The position numbers and the translations under genes are program-made. DNA of 64,000 bases from Mycobacterium branderi (GTDB lineage Bacteria > Actinomycetota > Actinomycetes > Mycobacteriales > Mycobacteriaceae): positions 2,914,001 through 2,978,000 of the forward strand of contig NZ_AP022606.1 of NCBI RefSeq assembly GCF_010728725.1, given 5' to 3'. The notes beneath the pieces were generated by a model, which was not told the origin of the DNA, did not search any database, and was given only the letters and a program-made list of their open reading frames with translations. Every line of letters begins with the position of its first letter. The stretch's first letter is position 1. Shown piece by piece: positions 41,801 to 51,680 of this stretch.

Positions 41801-42531
41801 TTGCCGTCGCGGGCCCGTCGCACAATGTCTTCATACGCGGTGACGAACTGCGCGAAGCGCATTGTGTCGCAGCGCTTGATCCCGGCCACCACCAACGAGC
41901 GCTTACCGTCCTTGCCCTGCAGGTCAATTGCCAGGCCCAAATTGGTGTGCGCCGGAGTGACCGCGCTGGGCTTGCCGTCGACCACAGCGAAGTGGCGGTT
42001 CATGTTCGGGTACTTCTTGACCGCCTGCACCACCGCGTAACCCAGCAGGTGGGTGAACGAGATCTTGCCGCCGCGGTTGCGCTTGAGCTGGTTGTTGATG
42101 ACGGTCCGGTTGTCGATCAGCAGCTTGGCCGGGATGGCCCGGACACTGGTGGCCGTCGGCACATCCAGCGACATGGACATGTTCTTGACGACGGCGGCGG
42201 CGGCCCCGCGCAGCACCTGGACCTCGTCGCCCTCGGCGGGCGGGGGACCGGCCGGCTTGGCGGACGTCACCGGTGCGGTGGTTGCGCCGTTGCCCGGGGT
42301 GGCGGTGGTGACGGGTGGCGCGGCGGGCTTGGGCGCCGGCGCCGGCTCGGGGGCGGCGGTAGCCGTGGTAGCCGGTTTGCCGTCACCGGTGTCGGTGGTC
42401 GGCTCGGGGTTGTAGTCGACCAAAAACTCATGCCAACTCGGGTCGACCGAGGAGGGGTCGTCGCGGAATTTGCGGTACATCTCCTCGACCAGCCATTCGT
42501 TCTGACCGAATGGTGAACTCGTACTGCTCAC
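38848..42531 (-). CDS. kgd: Multifunctional 2-oxoglutarate metabolism enzyme (Kgd/SucA)
   Basis: Thiamine-diphosphate enzyme of 1227 residues (H37Rv 1231) with 2-oxoglutarate decarboxylase, 2-hydroxy-3-oxoadipate synthase and E1/E2-type activities. Residues 1-40 form the flexible N-terminus ([11 protein letters not shown]), about 45-100 a proline/alanine linker, 105-335 an E2-like acyltransferase domain ([17 protein letters not shown]), and 370-1227 the E1 domain with the ThDP motif [15 protein letters not shown] and [11 protein letters not shown]. In mycobacteria the phosphoprotein GarA inhibits it. GTG start. Not clearly co-transcribed with neighbours. Confidence 0.97.
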   Translation of the reverse strand: MSSTSSPFGQNEWLVEEMYRKFRDDPSSVDPSWHEFLVDYNPEPTTDTGDGKPATTATAAPEPAPAPKPAAPPVTTATPGNGATTAPVTSAKPAGPPPAEGDEVQVLRGAAAAVVKNMSMSLDVPTATSVRAIPAKLLIDNRTVINNQLKRNRGGKISFTHLLGYAVVQAVKKYPNMNRHFAVVDGKPSAVTPAHTNLGLAIDLQGKDGKRSLVVAGIKRCDTMRFAQFVTAYEDIVRRARDGKLTAEDFAGVTISLTNPGTIGTVHSVPRLMAGQGAIIGVGAMEYPAEFQGASPERIAELGIGKLITLTSTYDHRIIQGAESGDFLRTIHEMVLSDSFWDEIFRELSIPYEPVRWRPDNPDSIVDKNARVVELIAAYRNRGHLMADTDPLRLDNTRFRSHPDLDVLTHGLTLWDLDRVFKVNGFAGAEYKKLRDVLSVLRDAYCRHVGVEYTHILEPEQQKWLQERIEVKHDKPTVAQQKYILSKLNAAEAFETFLQTKYVGQKRFSLEGAETVIPMMDAAIDQCAEHGLDEVVIGMPHRGRLNVLANIVGKPYSQIFSEFEGNLNPAQAHGSGDVKYHLGATGVYIQMFGDNDIQVSLTANPSHLEAVDPVLEGLVRAKQDLLDKGLGDDGFSVVPLMLHGDAAFAGQGVVAETLNLALLPGYRVGGTIHIIVNNQIGFTTSPEHSKSSEYCTDVAKMIGAPIFHVNGDDPEACEWVARLAVDFRQKFHKDVIIDMLCYRRRGHNEGDDPSMTNPYMYDVIDTKRGARKSYTEALIGRGDISMKEAEDALRDYQGQLERVFNEVRELEKHGVQPSESVESDQMIPAGLSTAVDKSLLARIGDAHLAMPEGFTVHPRVKPVLEKRREMAYEGKVDWAFAELLALGSLVAEGKLVRLSGQDTRRGTFSQRHSVIIDRVTGAEFTPLQLLATNPDGSPTGGKFLVYDSPLSEYAAVGFEYGYTVGNPDAFVMWEAQFGDFVNGAQSIIDEFISSGEAKWGQLSNVVLLLPHGHEGQGPDHTSGRIERFLQLWAEGSMTIAMPSTPANYFHLLRRHALDGIQRPLIVFTPKSMLRNKAAVSDLKDFTEIKFRSVLEEPTYEDGVGDRGNVKRILLTSGKLYYELAARKAKDNRDDVAIVRIEQLAPLPRRRLNETLDRYPNVNEYFWVQEEPANQGAWPRFGLELPEMVPDKLTGIKRISRRAMSAPSSGSSKVHAVEQQEIIDLAFG

Positions 42532-42673
42532 GGCAGCTGCTCGCCTCGATTCCTCTGTCTGGCAAGCCCGCTACTCACGACACTTGCCCCTCAACTGCGC
42601 CTGCTGTGCCGGCGCAACTCCCAGCTGCGGCGGACTTGACGATGGCCGCCCCATAAAGGCTAGCTCTTTGCCG

Positions 42674-43426
42674 CTAACCCGCGTCGCGAACCGTCGGCAG
42701 CAGGTGCAGCGTCACCGGCCAGCGTGCCGGGGGCTCGCCGAATGCCTTGCGGGCGTTGCGCACGATCTTCTTGCCGACCAACCGGTTGCCGATCGCCCCG
42801 ACCAGTGCGCCGATTCCCACCGGCAGCAGCTTGCCGAACAGCAGCGCTCCGCGCCGCAGCGTGTAGCGCTTGACGGCGTATTTGAGCAACCGCGAGTTGA
42901 GTTGCGACACGGCGGGCATCGGCAGCGACGCCACCCCGTCGGACAGCCACGCGCCGCTGGTGCGGCCCGGCCCGATCAGTTCGGCGAGCGCGTGCTTGCT
43001 GTCGTCGCCGACCAGGATGGACAGCACCAGGGCGCGGCGGCGCTCCCGGTCCTCGATCGGGACGCCATGCACGGCGGCGACGGCTAACGCGAAGAACGCG
43101 GTGGCCTCGAGGAACACGGCGGTCTCCCCGGCGGCTGCAGAGAGCGCGGCAAGCGTGCCGACCCCCGGCAGCGCCGCCGCCGAACCGACCGCGGCGCCGC
43201 TGGCCATCACCGCGGCGAGGTAACGCTTCTCCAGCTTCGCGACGACGGTGGCCGGTGCGGCCCCCGCGCTGGCGCGCCGCAGCCGGTCCACGTAGGCCTT
43301 GGCGGCCGGTCCCTGCGACCGGGACGCACGTTCGATGACATGCGCCAACGCGCGAGCGGACGCTTTGGGTTTGCCGTTGCCGGCTGTCTGCGGGTCCGCC
43401 GTCGACCCGCTCCGTCGGGCGTTCAT
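42674..43426 (-). CDS. Conserved membrane protein (Rv1249c-like)
   Basis: A 250-residue protein with a basic N-terminus (residues 1-45), a hydrophobic pair at about 74-125 (glycine/alanine-rich [20 protein letters not shown]) and another hydrophobic stretch at about 200-220 ([20 protein letters not shown]). Resembles EcsC-like proteins loosely. Function unknown. GGAGG lies 5 bases before ATG 43426. Upstream of kgd in the same direction, with a 142-base gap in which nothing was identified. Confidence 0.8.
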   Translation of the reverse strand: MNARRSGSTADPQTAGNGKPKASARALAHVIERASRSQGPAAKAYVDRLRRASAGAAPATVVAKLEKRYLAAVMASGAAVGSAAALPGVGTLAALSAAAGETAVFLEATAFFALAVAAVHGVPIEDRERRRALVLSILVGDDSKHALAELIGPGRTSGAWLSDGVASLPMPAVSQLNSRLLKYAVKRYTLRRGALLFGKLLPVGIGALVGAIGNRLVGKKIVRNARKAFGEPPARWPVTLHLLPTVRDAG

Positions 43427-43513
43427 GGTGCCTCCGTTAGCTGGAATGGCGTCACTTCAGGCTAGCGCCGGCACAGTCGAAGGCGGGGGAGGCGTCGCAT
43501 CCGATTACTCCAC

Positions 43514-43541
43514 CCGGAATAATCCGGTCCGGTTATTCCGG
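43514..43541. promoter_or_regulatory. Dyad operator upstream of the PadR-MFS pair
   Basis: Inverted repeat with perfect 9-base arms CCGGAATAA (43514-43522) and TTATTCCGG (43533-43541) around a 10-base centre that itself contains two CCGG units. It lies 31 to 59 bases before the padR start, where an autoregulatory PadR site would be expected. Confidence 0.55.
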
Positions 43542-43572
43542 GATGCGGCGAGCCGAACGGGGCGGATGGTCG

Positions 43573-44133
43573 ATGGCCTACGAATTGACGGCATTGGGTA
43601 TCTCGGTGTTGGCGCTGCTGCGGCAGCGGCCGATGCACGGCTACGAGATGTTCCAGACCTTGGTCCGCCGGCAAGCGGACCGCATCGTGAAACTCCGGCC
43701 GGGTTCGCTGTATCACGTGGTGGACCGGCTGACCGAGGAGAAATTGGTTCGCCGCGCCGCAACCACCCGGGCAGGCAACCGGCCCGAGCGCGCCGTCTAC
43801 GAGATCACCGACGCCGGGACCGAGGCGCTGAGCGAGCGCGTACGCGAGTTCGTGGCGACGCCGGGCGACGAGTTCCCGCAGTTCGTTGCGGCGCTCGCCG
43901 CGATCGATACTCTCGATCTGGATGCCGCGACGACTGCGGTCGACGATCGGGTCGGGGCTTTGGAGGCCCGCGCCGCCGAGATCACAGCGCTGCGGGACGC
44001 GGGGACCACGCCGGGCGCCGGCTATCGGGTCGCCTTCGACTACTTGCTGGCGGCAACGCGGGCCGAAATCTCGTGGCTGCGCGGATTTGCCGACTCGCTG
44101 CGGGTGAACAGCCGAGACGAGGTGCCGACATGA
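43573..44133 (+). CDS. PadR-family transcriptional regulator
   Basis: A 186-residue repressor-type regulator. The winged helix covers about residues 1-85 ([20 protein letters not shown], then [16 protein letters not shown]), followed by a helical C-terminal dimerisation domain of the PadR/Vir type. Members usually repress an adjacent transporter. ATG 43573 is preferred over ATG 43543 because the earlier start would lie directly against the operator dyad. The stop overlaps the MFS start by ATGA. Confidence 0.88.
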   Translation: MAYELTALGISVLALLRQRPMHGYEMFQTLVRRQADRIVKLRPGSLYHVVDRLTEEKLVRRAATTRAGNRPERAVYEITDAGTEALSERVREFVATPGDEFPQFVAALAAIDTLDLDAATTAVDDRVGALEARAAEITALRDAGTTPGAGYRVAFDYLLAATRAEISWLRGFADSLRVNSRDEVPT

Positions 44134-45923
44134 CCACGGCGACGAGCAGGGCGCGCGCCCAGCGCACCGCTGCCGTGACGTCCAGGAACCGGGGGAATAC
44201 CCCGAACCCGTGGCACGCGCTTTGGGCCATGATGGTCGGCTTTTTCATGATCCTGCTCGACTCGACCATCGTCGCCGTTGCCAACCCCAGCATCATGGCC
44301 AAGCTGGAAACCGGCTACGACACGGTGATCTGGGTGACCAGCGCATACCTGCTCGCGTACGCGGTGCCGTTGCTGGTGGCCGGTCGACTCGGAGACCGGT
44401 TTGGTCCCAAAAACCTGTATCTGGGAGGGCTGGCCGTATTCACCGTCGCGTCGTTGTGGTGCGGCGTGTCCGGCAGCGTCGGCATGTTGATCGCTGCGCG
44501 GGTGGTACAGGGCGTCGGCGCCGCATTGCTGACCCCGCAGACCCTGTCGACAATCACCCGCATCTTCCCGCCCGAGCGTCGCGGCGTGGCGATGAGCGTG
44601 TGGGGCGCCACCGCCGGCGTCGCCACTTTGGTGGGCCCGCTGGCCGGCGGTGTCCTGGTCGACGCGATGGGCTGGGAGTGGATCTTTTTCGTCAACGTCC
44701 CGATCGGCGTCATCGGCCTGGCATTGGCGGCCTGGCTGGTTCCGGTCCTGCCCACCCATATGCATCGCTTCGATCTGGTCGGCGTCGCCTTGTCGGGGGT
44801 GGGGATGTTCCTCATCGTCTTCGCCCTGCAGGAGGGCCAGTCCGCGGGCTGGGCGCCGTGGATCTGGGCGGTGCTCGTCGCCGGCATCGGGTTCATGGTC
44901 GCGTTCGTCTACTGGCAGTCGATCAACACGCGCGAGCCGCTGATCCCGCTGGACATCTTCCGCGACCGCGACTTCAGCCTGTCCAACCTCGGAGTGGCGG
45001 TCATCGGATTCGCCACGACGGCGATGATCCTGCCGCTGATGTTCTACGCGCAGGCGGTGTGCGGACTCTCGCCGACACGCTCGGCGCTGCTGACCGCGCC
45101 GATGGCGATCACCAGTGGCCTGCTCGCCCCGGTCGTCGGCAGAATCGTCGACCGCACTCATCCGCGGCCGGTGGTCGGTTTCGGGTTCTCAGTTCTGGCC
45201 ATCGCGCTGACCTGGCTTTCCATCGAGATGACGCCGGGCACGCCGATTTGGCGGCTGGCGTTGGTGTTCGTCGTCATGGGCGTCGGGATGGCGTTTGTCT
45301 GGCAGCCGCTGGCCGCCACGGCGACGCGCAACCTGCCGGCGCAGCTGGCCGGCGCGGGTTCGGGGGTGTACAACGCGACACGGCAGGTCGGCGCCGTGCT
45401 GGGCAGTTCCAGCATTGCCGCGTTCATGACCCTGCGGATCACCGCGGAGTTGCCGCCGATGCCGGGCGGCCTGCACCCCGAGGCGACCGAGGACCGCGGG
45501 GCGCTGCAGTTGCCGGAGTTCCTGCGTGAGCCGTTCGCCGCTGCGATGTCCCAGTCGATGCTGCTGCCGGCGTTCATCGCGCTGTTCGGGGTGGGCGCAG
45601 CGCTGTTCATGGTCGGCTTCACCGCGTCGCCGGCCCGTCAATCGCAGCCAGTCGAGGGCGACGCCGGGACCGAGCGGATCCGGGTGATGCCGAACGTTTC
45701 GGACGATTTCGACGACTACGTCGAGTACGTGGTGCCTCGTGCACCCGAGCCGCGCGTCGACGAGCACGATACCGAGCCGATCGGGTTCGCGCACAACGGT
45801 TTCCATGTGGACGATGCGCAGCGCGTCCGGCCCGTCGCGGAGTTCCCGCCGCCACCGCGCAGCAGGCACTACCCCGCCGATCCCGATGACGCGCCCGGCT
45901 ACGGCCGACACTCGTACGACTAG
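44130..45923 (+). CDS. MFS drug efflux transporter, DHA2 type (Rv1250-like)
   Basis: A 597-residue proton-coupled exporter with 14 predicted transmembrane helices (EmrB/QacA type). Motif [14 protein letters not shown] lies near residue 84, motif B in [18 protein letters not shown] near 127, and the C-terminal 90 residues form an acidic cytoplasmic tail. ATG 44130 overlaps the PadR stop, so regulator and pump are co-translated. Its stop codon overlaps the helicase stop on the other strand (CTAG). Confidence 0.93.
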   Translation: MTTATSRARAQRTAAVTSRNRGNTPNPWHALWAMMVGFFMILLDSTIVAVANPSIMAKLETGYDTVIWVTSAYLLAYAVPLLVAGRLGDRFGPKNLYLGGLAVFTVASLWCGVSGSVGMLIAARVVQGVGAALLTPQTLSTITRIFPPERRGVAMSVWGATAGVATLVGPLAGGVLVDAMGWEWIFFVNVPIGVIGLALAAWLVPVLPTHMHRFDLVGVALSGVGMFLIVFALQEGQSAGWAPWIWAVLVAGIGFMVAFVYWQSINTREPLIPLDIFRDRDFSLSNLGVAVIGFATTAMILPLMFYAQAVCGLSPTRSALLTAPMAITSGLLAPVVGRIVDRTHPRPVVGFGFSVLAIALTWLSIEMTPGTPIWRLALVFVVMGVGMAFVWQPLAATATRNLPAQLAGAGSGVYNATRQVGAVLGSSSIAAFMTLRITAELPPMPGGLHPEATEDRGALQLPEFLREPFAAAMSQSMLLPAFIALFGVGAALFMVGFTASPARQSQPVEGDAGTERIRVMPNVSDDFDDYVEYVVPRAPEPRVDEHDTEPIGFAHNGFHVDDAQRVRPVAEFPPPPRSRHYPADPDDAPGYGRHSYD

Positions 45924-48900
45924 CCGTCGGTCAAAGCCAGGAATGCGCCCAGCTCGACCAGCCCCGACGGCGTGGCGGGCAGGTACTCGGTGAGCGTCTC
46001 CGCCCGCACGATCAGTGCCGCGTACTGCGCACGGCTGACCGCAACGTTCAACCGATTCCGGTTGAGCAGGAACGGGATTCCGCGCGGGATGTCCTCGATG
46101 GACGACGCGGTCATCGAGATGAGGACCACCGGCGCCTGCGCGCCCTGGAACTTGTCGACGGTCCCGACGCGGACGTCGCCGAGACCGGCGGTCGCCAGTC
46201 GCTGCCGCAGCAGCACCACCTGGGCGTTGTAGGGCGCCAGCACCAGCACGTCGGTGGCCCGCAGCGGCCGGGTGCCGTCCTCGTCGGTCCAGGACGAGCC
46301 CAGCAGTCGCCCGATCTCGTCGGCAATCGCGTCGGCCTCTTCCGGGCTCTCCGTCGAATTGCCCTCGTGGCGCACCGAAAGCACCTGTACCCCAGGAGAA
46401 TAGCCGTCGAGACGACGCGCGGCGGTGCGTTCGACATGGGAATGCAGCCGTCCCTCGTAGGCAAGCCTCGACACCGGCCCGCAGATCGCGGGATGCATCC
46501 GATAGGACCGGTCCAGGAAGTAGCCGCGTTCGGCCGGCAACGTGCGCTGGTTCTCGACCAGCCACCCGAGTGCCGACGTGTCGACCGGTTCGGGATGGGT
46601 GCCCTGGCTGACTTGCGGCAGCTGCTGTGGATCACCCAGCAGCAGAAGGTTTCTGGCCGCCGGTGCCACGGCGATGGTGTTGGCCAGGCAGAACTGGCCG
46701 GCCTCGTCGATCACCAGCAGGTCCAAATTGCCCGGCGGCACCCGAGTGCTGTTGGCGAAATCCCATGCGGTGCCCCCGATCACGCACCCCGCGGTCCCGG
46801 CGACGAAGCCGGCGTACTCGTCCTCGTCGATGTGCTGCCAGGTCGGATCGTCACGGTCGTGTCGCTTCTTGGCCACCCGCTGCGGATCGATCCCGACCGC
46901 GACCGCGCAGTCGAAGAGGTTCTCCACCACCGCGTGTGATTGTGCGACCACACCGATCCGCCAGCCGTGTTCGGCGACCAGTTGCGTGATGGCGCGCGCC
47001 GCGGTGTACGTCTTGCCCGTCCCCGGCGGCCCGTGCACCGCCACGTACGACGAATCCAGGTCCAGCAGCGCCGCGACGATGTCCGCAGCGGTGTCGGTAC
47101 TGCGTGGCAGCGAGGCGCCGCTGCCCAGGCGGGGGGCCCGTCGCAGCAGAATGTCGACGATGGCGGTGTCGGGGAGTCGCGGCAGCGCGGCAGCGACCTC
47201 GGCCGCCGTGGCCTCGATCGATTCCCGCAGCTTCGTCGTCGCGATCGGCGGCCCGGGTGCAAGCGCGAAGGGTAATTGATGAAACATGTTGCCGTTCTTG
47301 GGTGTTCGTTCCAGGACCACCACCTCGGTGGGCACCGCCGGGTCGTCGGCCTCGACGACCTGGGCGTGGCCGGCCGCGCGACGGTCGGGATCGTCGGTCA
47401 TGCCTTCGGGCGCCGGGGGCTCGTAGAGCGCGAACACTGTCGAGCTGAGTTCGCCGCGGGCCAGCTCGCCGGTCAGCCGCACCCTGCGCTGCGGCTTGCG
47501 GGCGCGCGGCGGCTGATGCCAGTCCACCGCCACGGCGGCTTTGTCGACGACGAAAACGTCGCTGTTGTCGGCCCATTCCTCGAGCGGATAGTTGAGCCGG
47601 TCGAAATGCGCCCACCAGAACGGCTTGTCCTCGCGCCGGTGATAGCCGCGCGCCGCTGCAAACAGCGCGACCGCCGTCTGCTCGGGAGTGCGGTCCCCGA
47701 CGGACGCGAAATCCGCCAGTGTCACCGCCAGCGCGTCGTGTTGCTCGACGCTGCCGCCATCTGAGACAGGTTGGGCGCCAAGCGGTGTGATGCCGCATTC
47801 GAAGGCCCGCATCAGCAGCCAGTCGCGCAGTGCCCGGGTTGACCGGCAGTCGTAGTGGTTGTAGTCCTCGATCTCTTTGAGCACCGTCGCGGCTTCGTCG
47901 TCGCGGCCGTCGGCGCGCAGCTCGCAGAACCGGGCGTACTGGGTGATCGAATCGGCGGCGGTGGTCACGTCCCCGGAACGCAGCTGCCGCCCCATGAACA
48001 GCGGCTCGAGCGCCTTGAGGCTGAACGAGTCGGCCCCCACCCGGAAACTCTTGCGCACCAACGGATACAGGTCCACCAGGATGCCGCTGCGCAGCAGATC
48101 GTCGACGTCGTCCTCGCCGACGCCGTGCCGACCGGCTAGCCGCAGCAGCGCGGTCTTCTCGTAGGGGGCGTAGTGGTAGATGTGCATGTTCGGGTAGCGC
48201 TTGCGGCGCTTGGCCACCATCGCCAGAAAGTCCGTCAACGCCTGCCGCTCGTCGGCGCGGTTATGCGCCCACAGGGGGCGGAAACCGCCGCCGGCGTCCA
48301 AAACTCCGAACAGATACTCCAGACCCCACTGCCTGCCGTCGGCGGTCCACAGCGGGTCGCCCTCGAAGTCGAAGAACAGGTCGCCGTCGTCGGGGTCCGG
48401 TAATAACGCCAGCGGCTGTGGATCGGCGATCTCGAACTGCGGCTCGCCGGTCTCGCGTTCGACCACCTGCAGCCTGGCTTGCGCGGTGAGCTTGGCGAGC
48501 GTGCGGGGCGCGAAGCCGGGCACCGGCCCGGCGTGGCCGGCCAATTCGGCAACAGTGGTGACGCCCGCGTCGATCAGCTTGGCTCGCTGGCTGACGCGCA
48601 TGCCGGCGACCAGCAGCAGGTCGTCGCTGAGCCGGACCTGCTCCTCACACTCCGGGCAGCGGAAACACGCCCGCACGCGTTCGTCCTCCCAGCGGACCGG
48701 TTCGGTTGCGGCGTAATGCTCGTCGAGCAGCCGCTGCACCAGCGCGCGTTGAGAGCGATAGACCGGGATCAGCTCGTCGACCGCGTAGCGTAAGACGGTG
48801 CCGTCGCCGAGGATCAGTTCGGCGTCCGGCGCCACCGGCACGCCCGAGCGGCTCAGCGTGTCGGCGTAGGCGGCCAGTTGCAGCAGCGCGGTGACCTTGG

Positions 48901-49312
48901 CCGAGCGGGCCAGTTTGGTGTCGGCGACGCGGTATCGGCCGTTGTCGCGGACCAGGAAGTCGGCGAACCCGACGAAGCGGCCGTCGAACATCGCCGCCTG
49001 GTACACCACCGGTGCGCCGTCGGCGATCGCGCGCCGAGTGGCCTCGGCGGCGGCGGTCAGCCCGGCGATCGTGTAGGCCGGACGACCGATGACGGCGACC
49101 GCGTCGCCGAATTCGGCACGGAACTCCTCGAGTTGCCGTTGCTCGTGCTCGCGGCCGAGATCGGCAGTGCGGGCGAGCAACTCGTCCTCGACGGTGACCG
49201 CGGGCCCGCGGCCCAGCTTCGCATCGAAGGCGCGCAGCAGCGCGTATTCGCAGCGGGACGCGGCCGCGAGATCCGACGCGCTGTAGATCACGCCGTCGTC
49301 GGTGACGAACAC
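45920..49312 (-). CDS. TM0106-type RecB nuclease / RNase H-like / SF1 helicase fusion (Rv1251c-like)
   Basis: A 1130-residue DNA or RNA processing enzyme. Residues 1-230 are a RecB/Cas4-like nuclease with Asp118 (GFADF), Asp131-x-Lys133 (VADTK), Gln145-x3-Tyr149 and cysteines 21, 216, 219 and 222, the arrangement of an iron-sulfur nuclease. Residues about 310-530 form an RNase H-like exonuclease (FFDFEGDP, later [16 protein letters not shown]). The C-terminal half is a Dna2/Upf1-type SF1 helicase with [19 protein letters not shown], and [13 protein letters not shown] start with TAGGGT 6 bases upstream. Role unproven. Confidence 0.9.
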   Translation of the reverse strand: MFVTDDGVIYSASDLAAASRCEYALLRAFDAKLGRGPAVTVEDELLARTADLGREHEQRQLEEFRAEFGDAVAVIGRPAYTIAGLTAAAEATRRAIADGAPVVYQAAMFDGRFVGFADFLVRDNGRYRVADTKLARSAKVTALLQLAAYADTLSRSGVPVAPDAELILGDGTVLRYAVDELIPVYRSQRALVQRLLDEHYAATEPVRWEDERVRACFRCPECEEQVRLSDDLLLVAGMRVSQRAKLIDAGVTTVAELAGHAGPVPGFAPRTLAKLTAQARLQVVERETGEPQFEIADPQPLALLPDPDDGDLFFDFEGDPLWTADGRQWGLEYLFGVLDAGGGFRPLWAHNRADERQALTDFLAMVAKRRKRYPNMHIYHYAPYEKTALLRLAGRHGVGEDDVDDLLRSGILVDLYPLVRKSFRVGADSFSLKALEPLFMGRQLRSGDVTTAADSITQYARFCELRADGRDDEAATVLKEIEDYNHYDCRSTRALRDWLLMRAFECGITPLGAQPVSDGGSVEQHDALAVTLADFASVGDRTPEQTAVALFAAARGYHRREDKPFWWAHFDRLNYPLEEWADNSDVFVVDKAAVAVDWHQPPRARKPQRRVRLTGELARGELSSTVFALYEPPAPEGMTDDPDRRAAGHAQVVEADDPAVPTEVVVLERTPKNGNMFHQLPFALAPGPPIATTKLRESIEATAAEVAAALPRLPDTAIVDILLRRAPRLGSGASLPRSTDTAADIVAALLDLDSSYVAVHGPPGTGKTYTAARAITQLVAEHGWRIGVVAQSHAVVENLFDCAVAVGIDPQRVAKKRHDRDDPTWQHIDEDEYAGFVAGTAGCVIGGTAWDFANSTRVPPGNLDLLVIDEAGQFCLANTIAVAPAARNLLLLGDPQQLPQVSQGTHPEPVDTSALGWLVENQRTLPAERGYFLDRSYRMHPAICGPVSRLAYEGRLHSHVERTAARRLDGYSPGVQVLSVRHEGNSTESPEEADAIADEIGRLLGSSWTDEDGTRPLRATDVLVLAPYNAQVVLLRQRLATAGLGDVRVGTVDKFQGAQAPVVLISMTASSIEDIPRGIPFLLNRNRLNVAVSRAQYAALIVRAETLTEYLPATPSGLVELGAFLALTDG

Positions 49313-49324
49313 AGGGCCACCCTA
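49313..49324 (-). promoter_or_regulatory. Leaderless promoter -10 of the nuclease-helicase gene
   Basis: Minus-strand TAGGGT (49319-49324) lies 6 bases before GTG 49312. Confidence 0.5.
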
Positions 49325-49360
49325 AGTGAAGGCACCGACAACGCCGCGGACCTTTCGCCC

Positions 49361-49389
49361 GCGAGCGTGCGCAAACCCGGGAACGCTCG
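49361..49389 (-). terminator. Hairpin downstream of lprE
   Basis: CGAGCGT (49362-49368) pairs with ACGCTCG (49383-49389), 15 bases beyond the lprE stop. The 10 bases 49361-49370 are identical to the arm at 38776-38785 behind kgd, and the next bases are similar. Confidence 0.5.
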
Positions 49390-49403
49390 AGGCGCAAAAG
49401 GGG

Positions 49404-49979
49404 TCAGCTGGCCGTGTTGCCGATCAGCTCGACCCCGTTGCCATTCCAGTGGAACTTCACCACGCTGGCCAACCCGCTGATACCGCTGGCGGCGGTCAGC
49501 GCCACCGTGTCGCCGGTGGATTGCGACGTGTCCACGCCGTTGAACCCGTAGGTGTCGGGCACTCCTTGCGGGATGTATTTGCCGAGATGAAACATCACCG
49601 CCCTGGTGTTGGGGTTCGCGGCGTTGGTATTGGCCTTGACGATCACCGCCGACAGCTGGGCGCACTGGTTGTAGTTGCCCGCCAGCGGCTCGGGATTCCA
49701 CGGCTGCTGGCTGCGCGGGTCACGCGGCAGCTCGGAGACCGCCCTGGCGATGGCGGGGTCGGCGAGGTCGATCGCGCAGGGGTCGGCGGGCGCGGCGGAG
49801 GAGGTGGGCGGCGGCGGGGCAGCGCGTGACGCGCCCGGTGTGCTGGCCGGATGGGGGGTGCTGGCCTGCGGCGTCTTGGCGACGGTCGAGTCGCCCGATC
49901 CGCAGCCGGTCAGCGTCGACGTGGTCAGCACGGCAGCAACGGTCAACCGCTTCCACACAACGCTGCACCGTACCGGCAT
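49404..49979 (-). CDS. lprE: Lipoprotein LprE (LppP/LprE family)
   Basis: A 191-residue secreted lipoprotein (H37Rv Rv1252c about 202). The signal peptide ends in lipobox LTGC with Cys26; a proline/serine/threonine-rich linker (about 30-65) follows, then the folded domain from PCAIDLADPAIARAVSEL to the end, containing the YNQCAQLSAVIV motif of the family. Two cysteines (in DPCAID and NQCAQ) may form a disulfide. Function not established. Divergent from deaD. Confidence 0.92.
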   Translation of the reverse strand: MPVRCSVVWKRLTVAAVLTTSTLTGCGSGDSTVAKTPQASTPHPASTPGASRAAPPPPTSSAAPADPCAIDLADPAIARAVSELPRDPRSQQPWNPEPLAGNYNQCAQLSAVIVKANTNAANPNTRAVMFHLGKYIPQGVPDTYGFNGVDTSQSTGDTVALTAASGISGLASVVKFHWNGNGVELIGNTAS

Positions 49980-50009
49980 CGGACTCGCGGGTGTGGCAGG
50001 CGCGGCCAC

Positions 50010-50024
50010 TAGACTCCTTGGGAA
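50010..50024 (+). promoter_or_regulatory. Probable near-leaderless promoter -10 of deaD
   Basis: TAGACT (50010-50015) lies 9 bases before ATG 50025, predicting a leader of about 2 bases. Confidence 0.4.
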
Positions 50025-51680
50025 ATGGCTTCCCCGGACGACGCGCCCGTCACATTCGCCGACCTGCAGATTCACCCCGCGGTGCTGCAGGCCGTCGTCG
50101 ACGTCGGCTACGAGTCGCCGTCGGCCATCCAGGCGGCGACCATTCCCGCGCTGATGGCGGGCTCCGACGTGGTGGGCCTGGCGCCGACCGGCACCGGCAA
50201 GACAGCGGCGTTCGCCATCCCGATCCTGTCCAAGATCGACACCGCCAGCAAAGCGACCCAAGCGCTGGTGCTGGCACCCACCCGCGAGCTCGCGCTGCAA
50301 GTGGCCGAGGCGTTCAGCCGCTACGGCGCCCACCTGCCGCAGATCCACGTGCTGCCGATCTACGGCGGCTCGTCGTATGCCGTGCAACTGGCGGGGCTCA
50401 AGCGCGGCGCGCAGGTGGTGGTCGGTACCCCGGGCCGCGTCATCGATCACCTGGAACGCGGGACACTGGATCTGTCCCGAGTGGACTATCTGGTGCTCGA
50501 CGAGGCCGACGAAATGCTGCAGATGGGCTTCGCCGACGACGTCGAGCGCATCCTGTCCGACACCCCGGAGTACAAACAGGTCGCGCTGTTCTCGGCGACG
50601 ATGCCGCCGGCGATCCGCAAGCTCACCGCCAAGTACCTGCACGAGCCGCTCGAAGTCACCGTCGAAACCAAAACCGCTACGGCGGAAAACATTTCGCAGC
50701 GTTACATCCAGGTCGCCGGCCCCCGCAAGATGGACGCGCTGACCAGAGTGCTCGAGGTCGAGCCGTTCGAGGCGATGATCGTCTTCGTACGCACCAAGCA
50801 GGCCACCGAGGAGGTGGCCGAAAGGCTGCGCGCGCGAGGGTTTTCCGCGGCAGCCATCAACGGCGACATCGCGCAGGCGCAGCGGGAGCGGACCATCACC
50901 GCGCTCAAGAATGGCAGCATAGATATCCTGGTCGCCACCGATGTGGCCGCCCGTGGACTGGACGTGGACCGGATCTCGCACGTGCTCAACTACGACATCC
51001 CGCACGACACCGAGTCGTATGTGCACCGGATCGGCCGCACCGGCCGGGCCGGACGGTCGGGCACCGCGCTGCTGTTCGTCTCGCCGCGGGAACGCCATCT
51101 GCTCAAGGCAATCGAGAAGGCGACGCGGCAAAAACTCACCGAGGCCGAGCTGCCCAGCGTCGAGGACGTCAATGCGCAGCGGGTGGCCAAGTTCGCCGAC
51201 TCGATCACCGACACGCTCGGCTCGCCGGGAATCGAGCTGTTCCGCAGTCTGGTCGAGGATTACGAACGCGAGCACGACGTCCCGATGGCCGACATCGCGG
51301 CGGCGCTGGCGCTGCAGTCCCGTGACGGCGACGCGTTCCTGATGCAACCGGAGCCACCGCCCGAGCGGCGCCCGAAAGAGCGCCGCGACAAGCCGGTCCG
51401 CAAGCCGAAAGACGGCTTCGCCACCTACCGCATCGCCGTCGGCAAGCGGCACAAGGTCGGCCCGGGAGCGATCGTCGGCGCCATCGCCAACGAGGGTGGT
51501 TTGCACCGCAGCGATTTCGGCCACATCACGATCGGGCCGGACTTCTCATTGGTGGAGTTGCCGGCCAAGCTGCCGCGCTCGACGCTCAAAGCGCTTGAGC
51601 GCACCCGTATTTCGGGAGTACTGATCAATCTGCGGCCCGACAATCGTGGCGCCAAGCCCCGCCGGAAACACGCCGGATGA
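50025..51680 (+). CDS. deaD: DEAD-box ATP-dependent RNA helicase DeaD/CsdA
   Basis: RNA helicase of 551 residues used in ribosome assembly and mRNA turnover, especially in the cold. It has the Q motif at the N-terminus (TFADLQIHPAVLQAVVDVGY), motif I APTGTGKT, motif II VLDEADEM, motif III SAT, motif V ARGLDVDRI and motif VI HRIGRTGRAGRSG, then a C-terminal DbpA-type RNA-binding domain (about 465-545, RIAVGKRHKVGPGAIVGAI). The stop overlaps the acyltransferase start by ATGA. Confidence 0.96.
   Translation: MASPDDAPVTFADLQIHPAVLQAVVDVGYESPSAIQAATIPALMAGSDVVGLAPTGTGKTAAFAIPILSKIDTASKATQALVLAPTRELALQVAEAFSRYGAHLPQIHVLPIYGGSSYAVQLAGLKRGAQVVVGTPGRVIDHLERGTLDLSRVDYLVLDEADEMLQMGFADDVERILSDTPEYKQVALFSATMPPAIRKLTAKYLHEPLEVTVETKTATAENISQRYIQVAGPRKMDALTRVLEVEPFEAMIVFVRTKQATEEVAERLRARGFSAAAINGDIAQAQRERTITALKNGSIDILVATDVAARGLDVDRISHVLNYDIPHDTESYVHRIGRTGRAGRSGTALLFVSPRERHLLKAIEKATRQKLTEAELPSVEDVNAQRVAKFADSITDTLGSPGIELFRSLVEDYEREHDVPMADIAAALALQSRDGDAFLMQPEPPPERRPKERRDKPVRKPKDGFATYRIAVGKRHKVGPGAIVGAIANEGGLHRSDFGHITIGPDFSLVELPAKLPRSTLKALERTRISGVLINLRPDNRGAKPRRKHAG

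Noticed and set aside
42532..42673. Possible small gene or regulatory RNA in the 142 bases between Rv1249c-like and kgd
   Set aside because: No start with ribosome-binding site, no conserved motif and only weak short dyads were seen.
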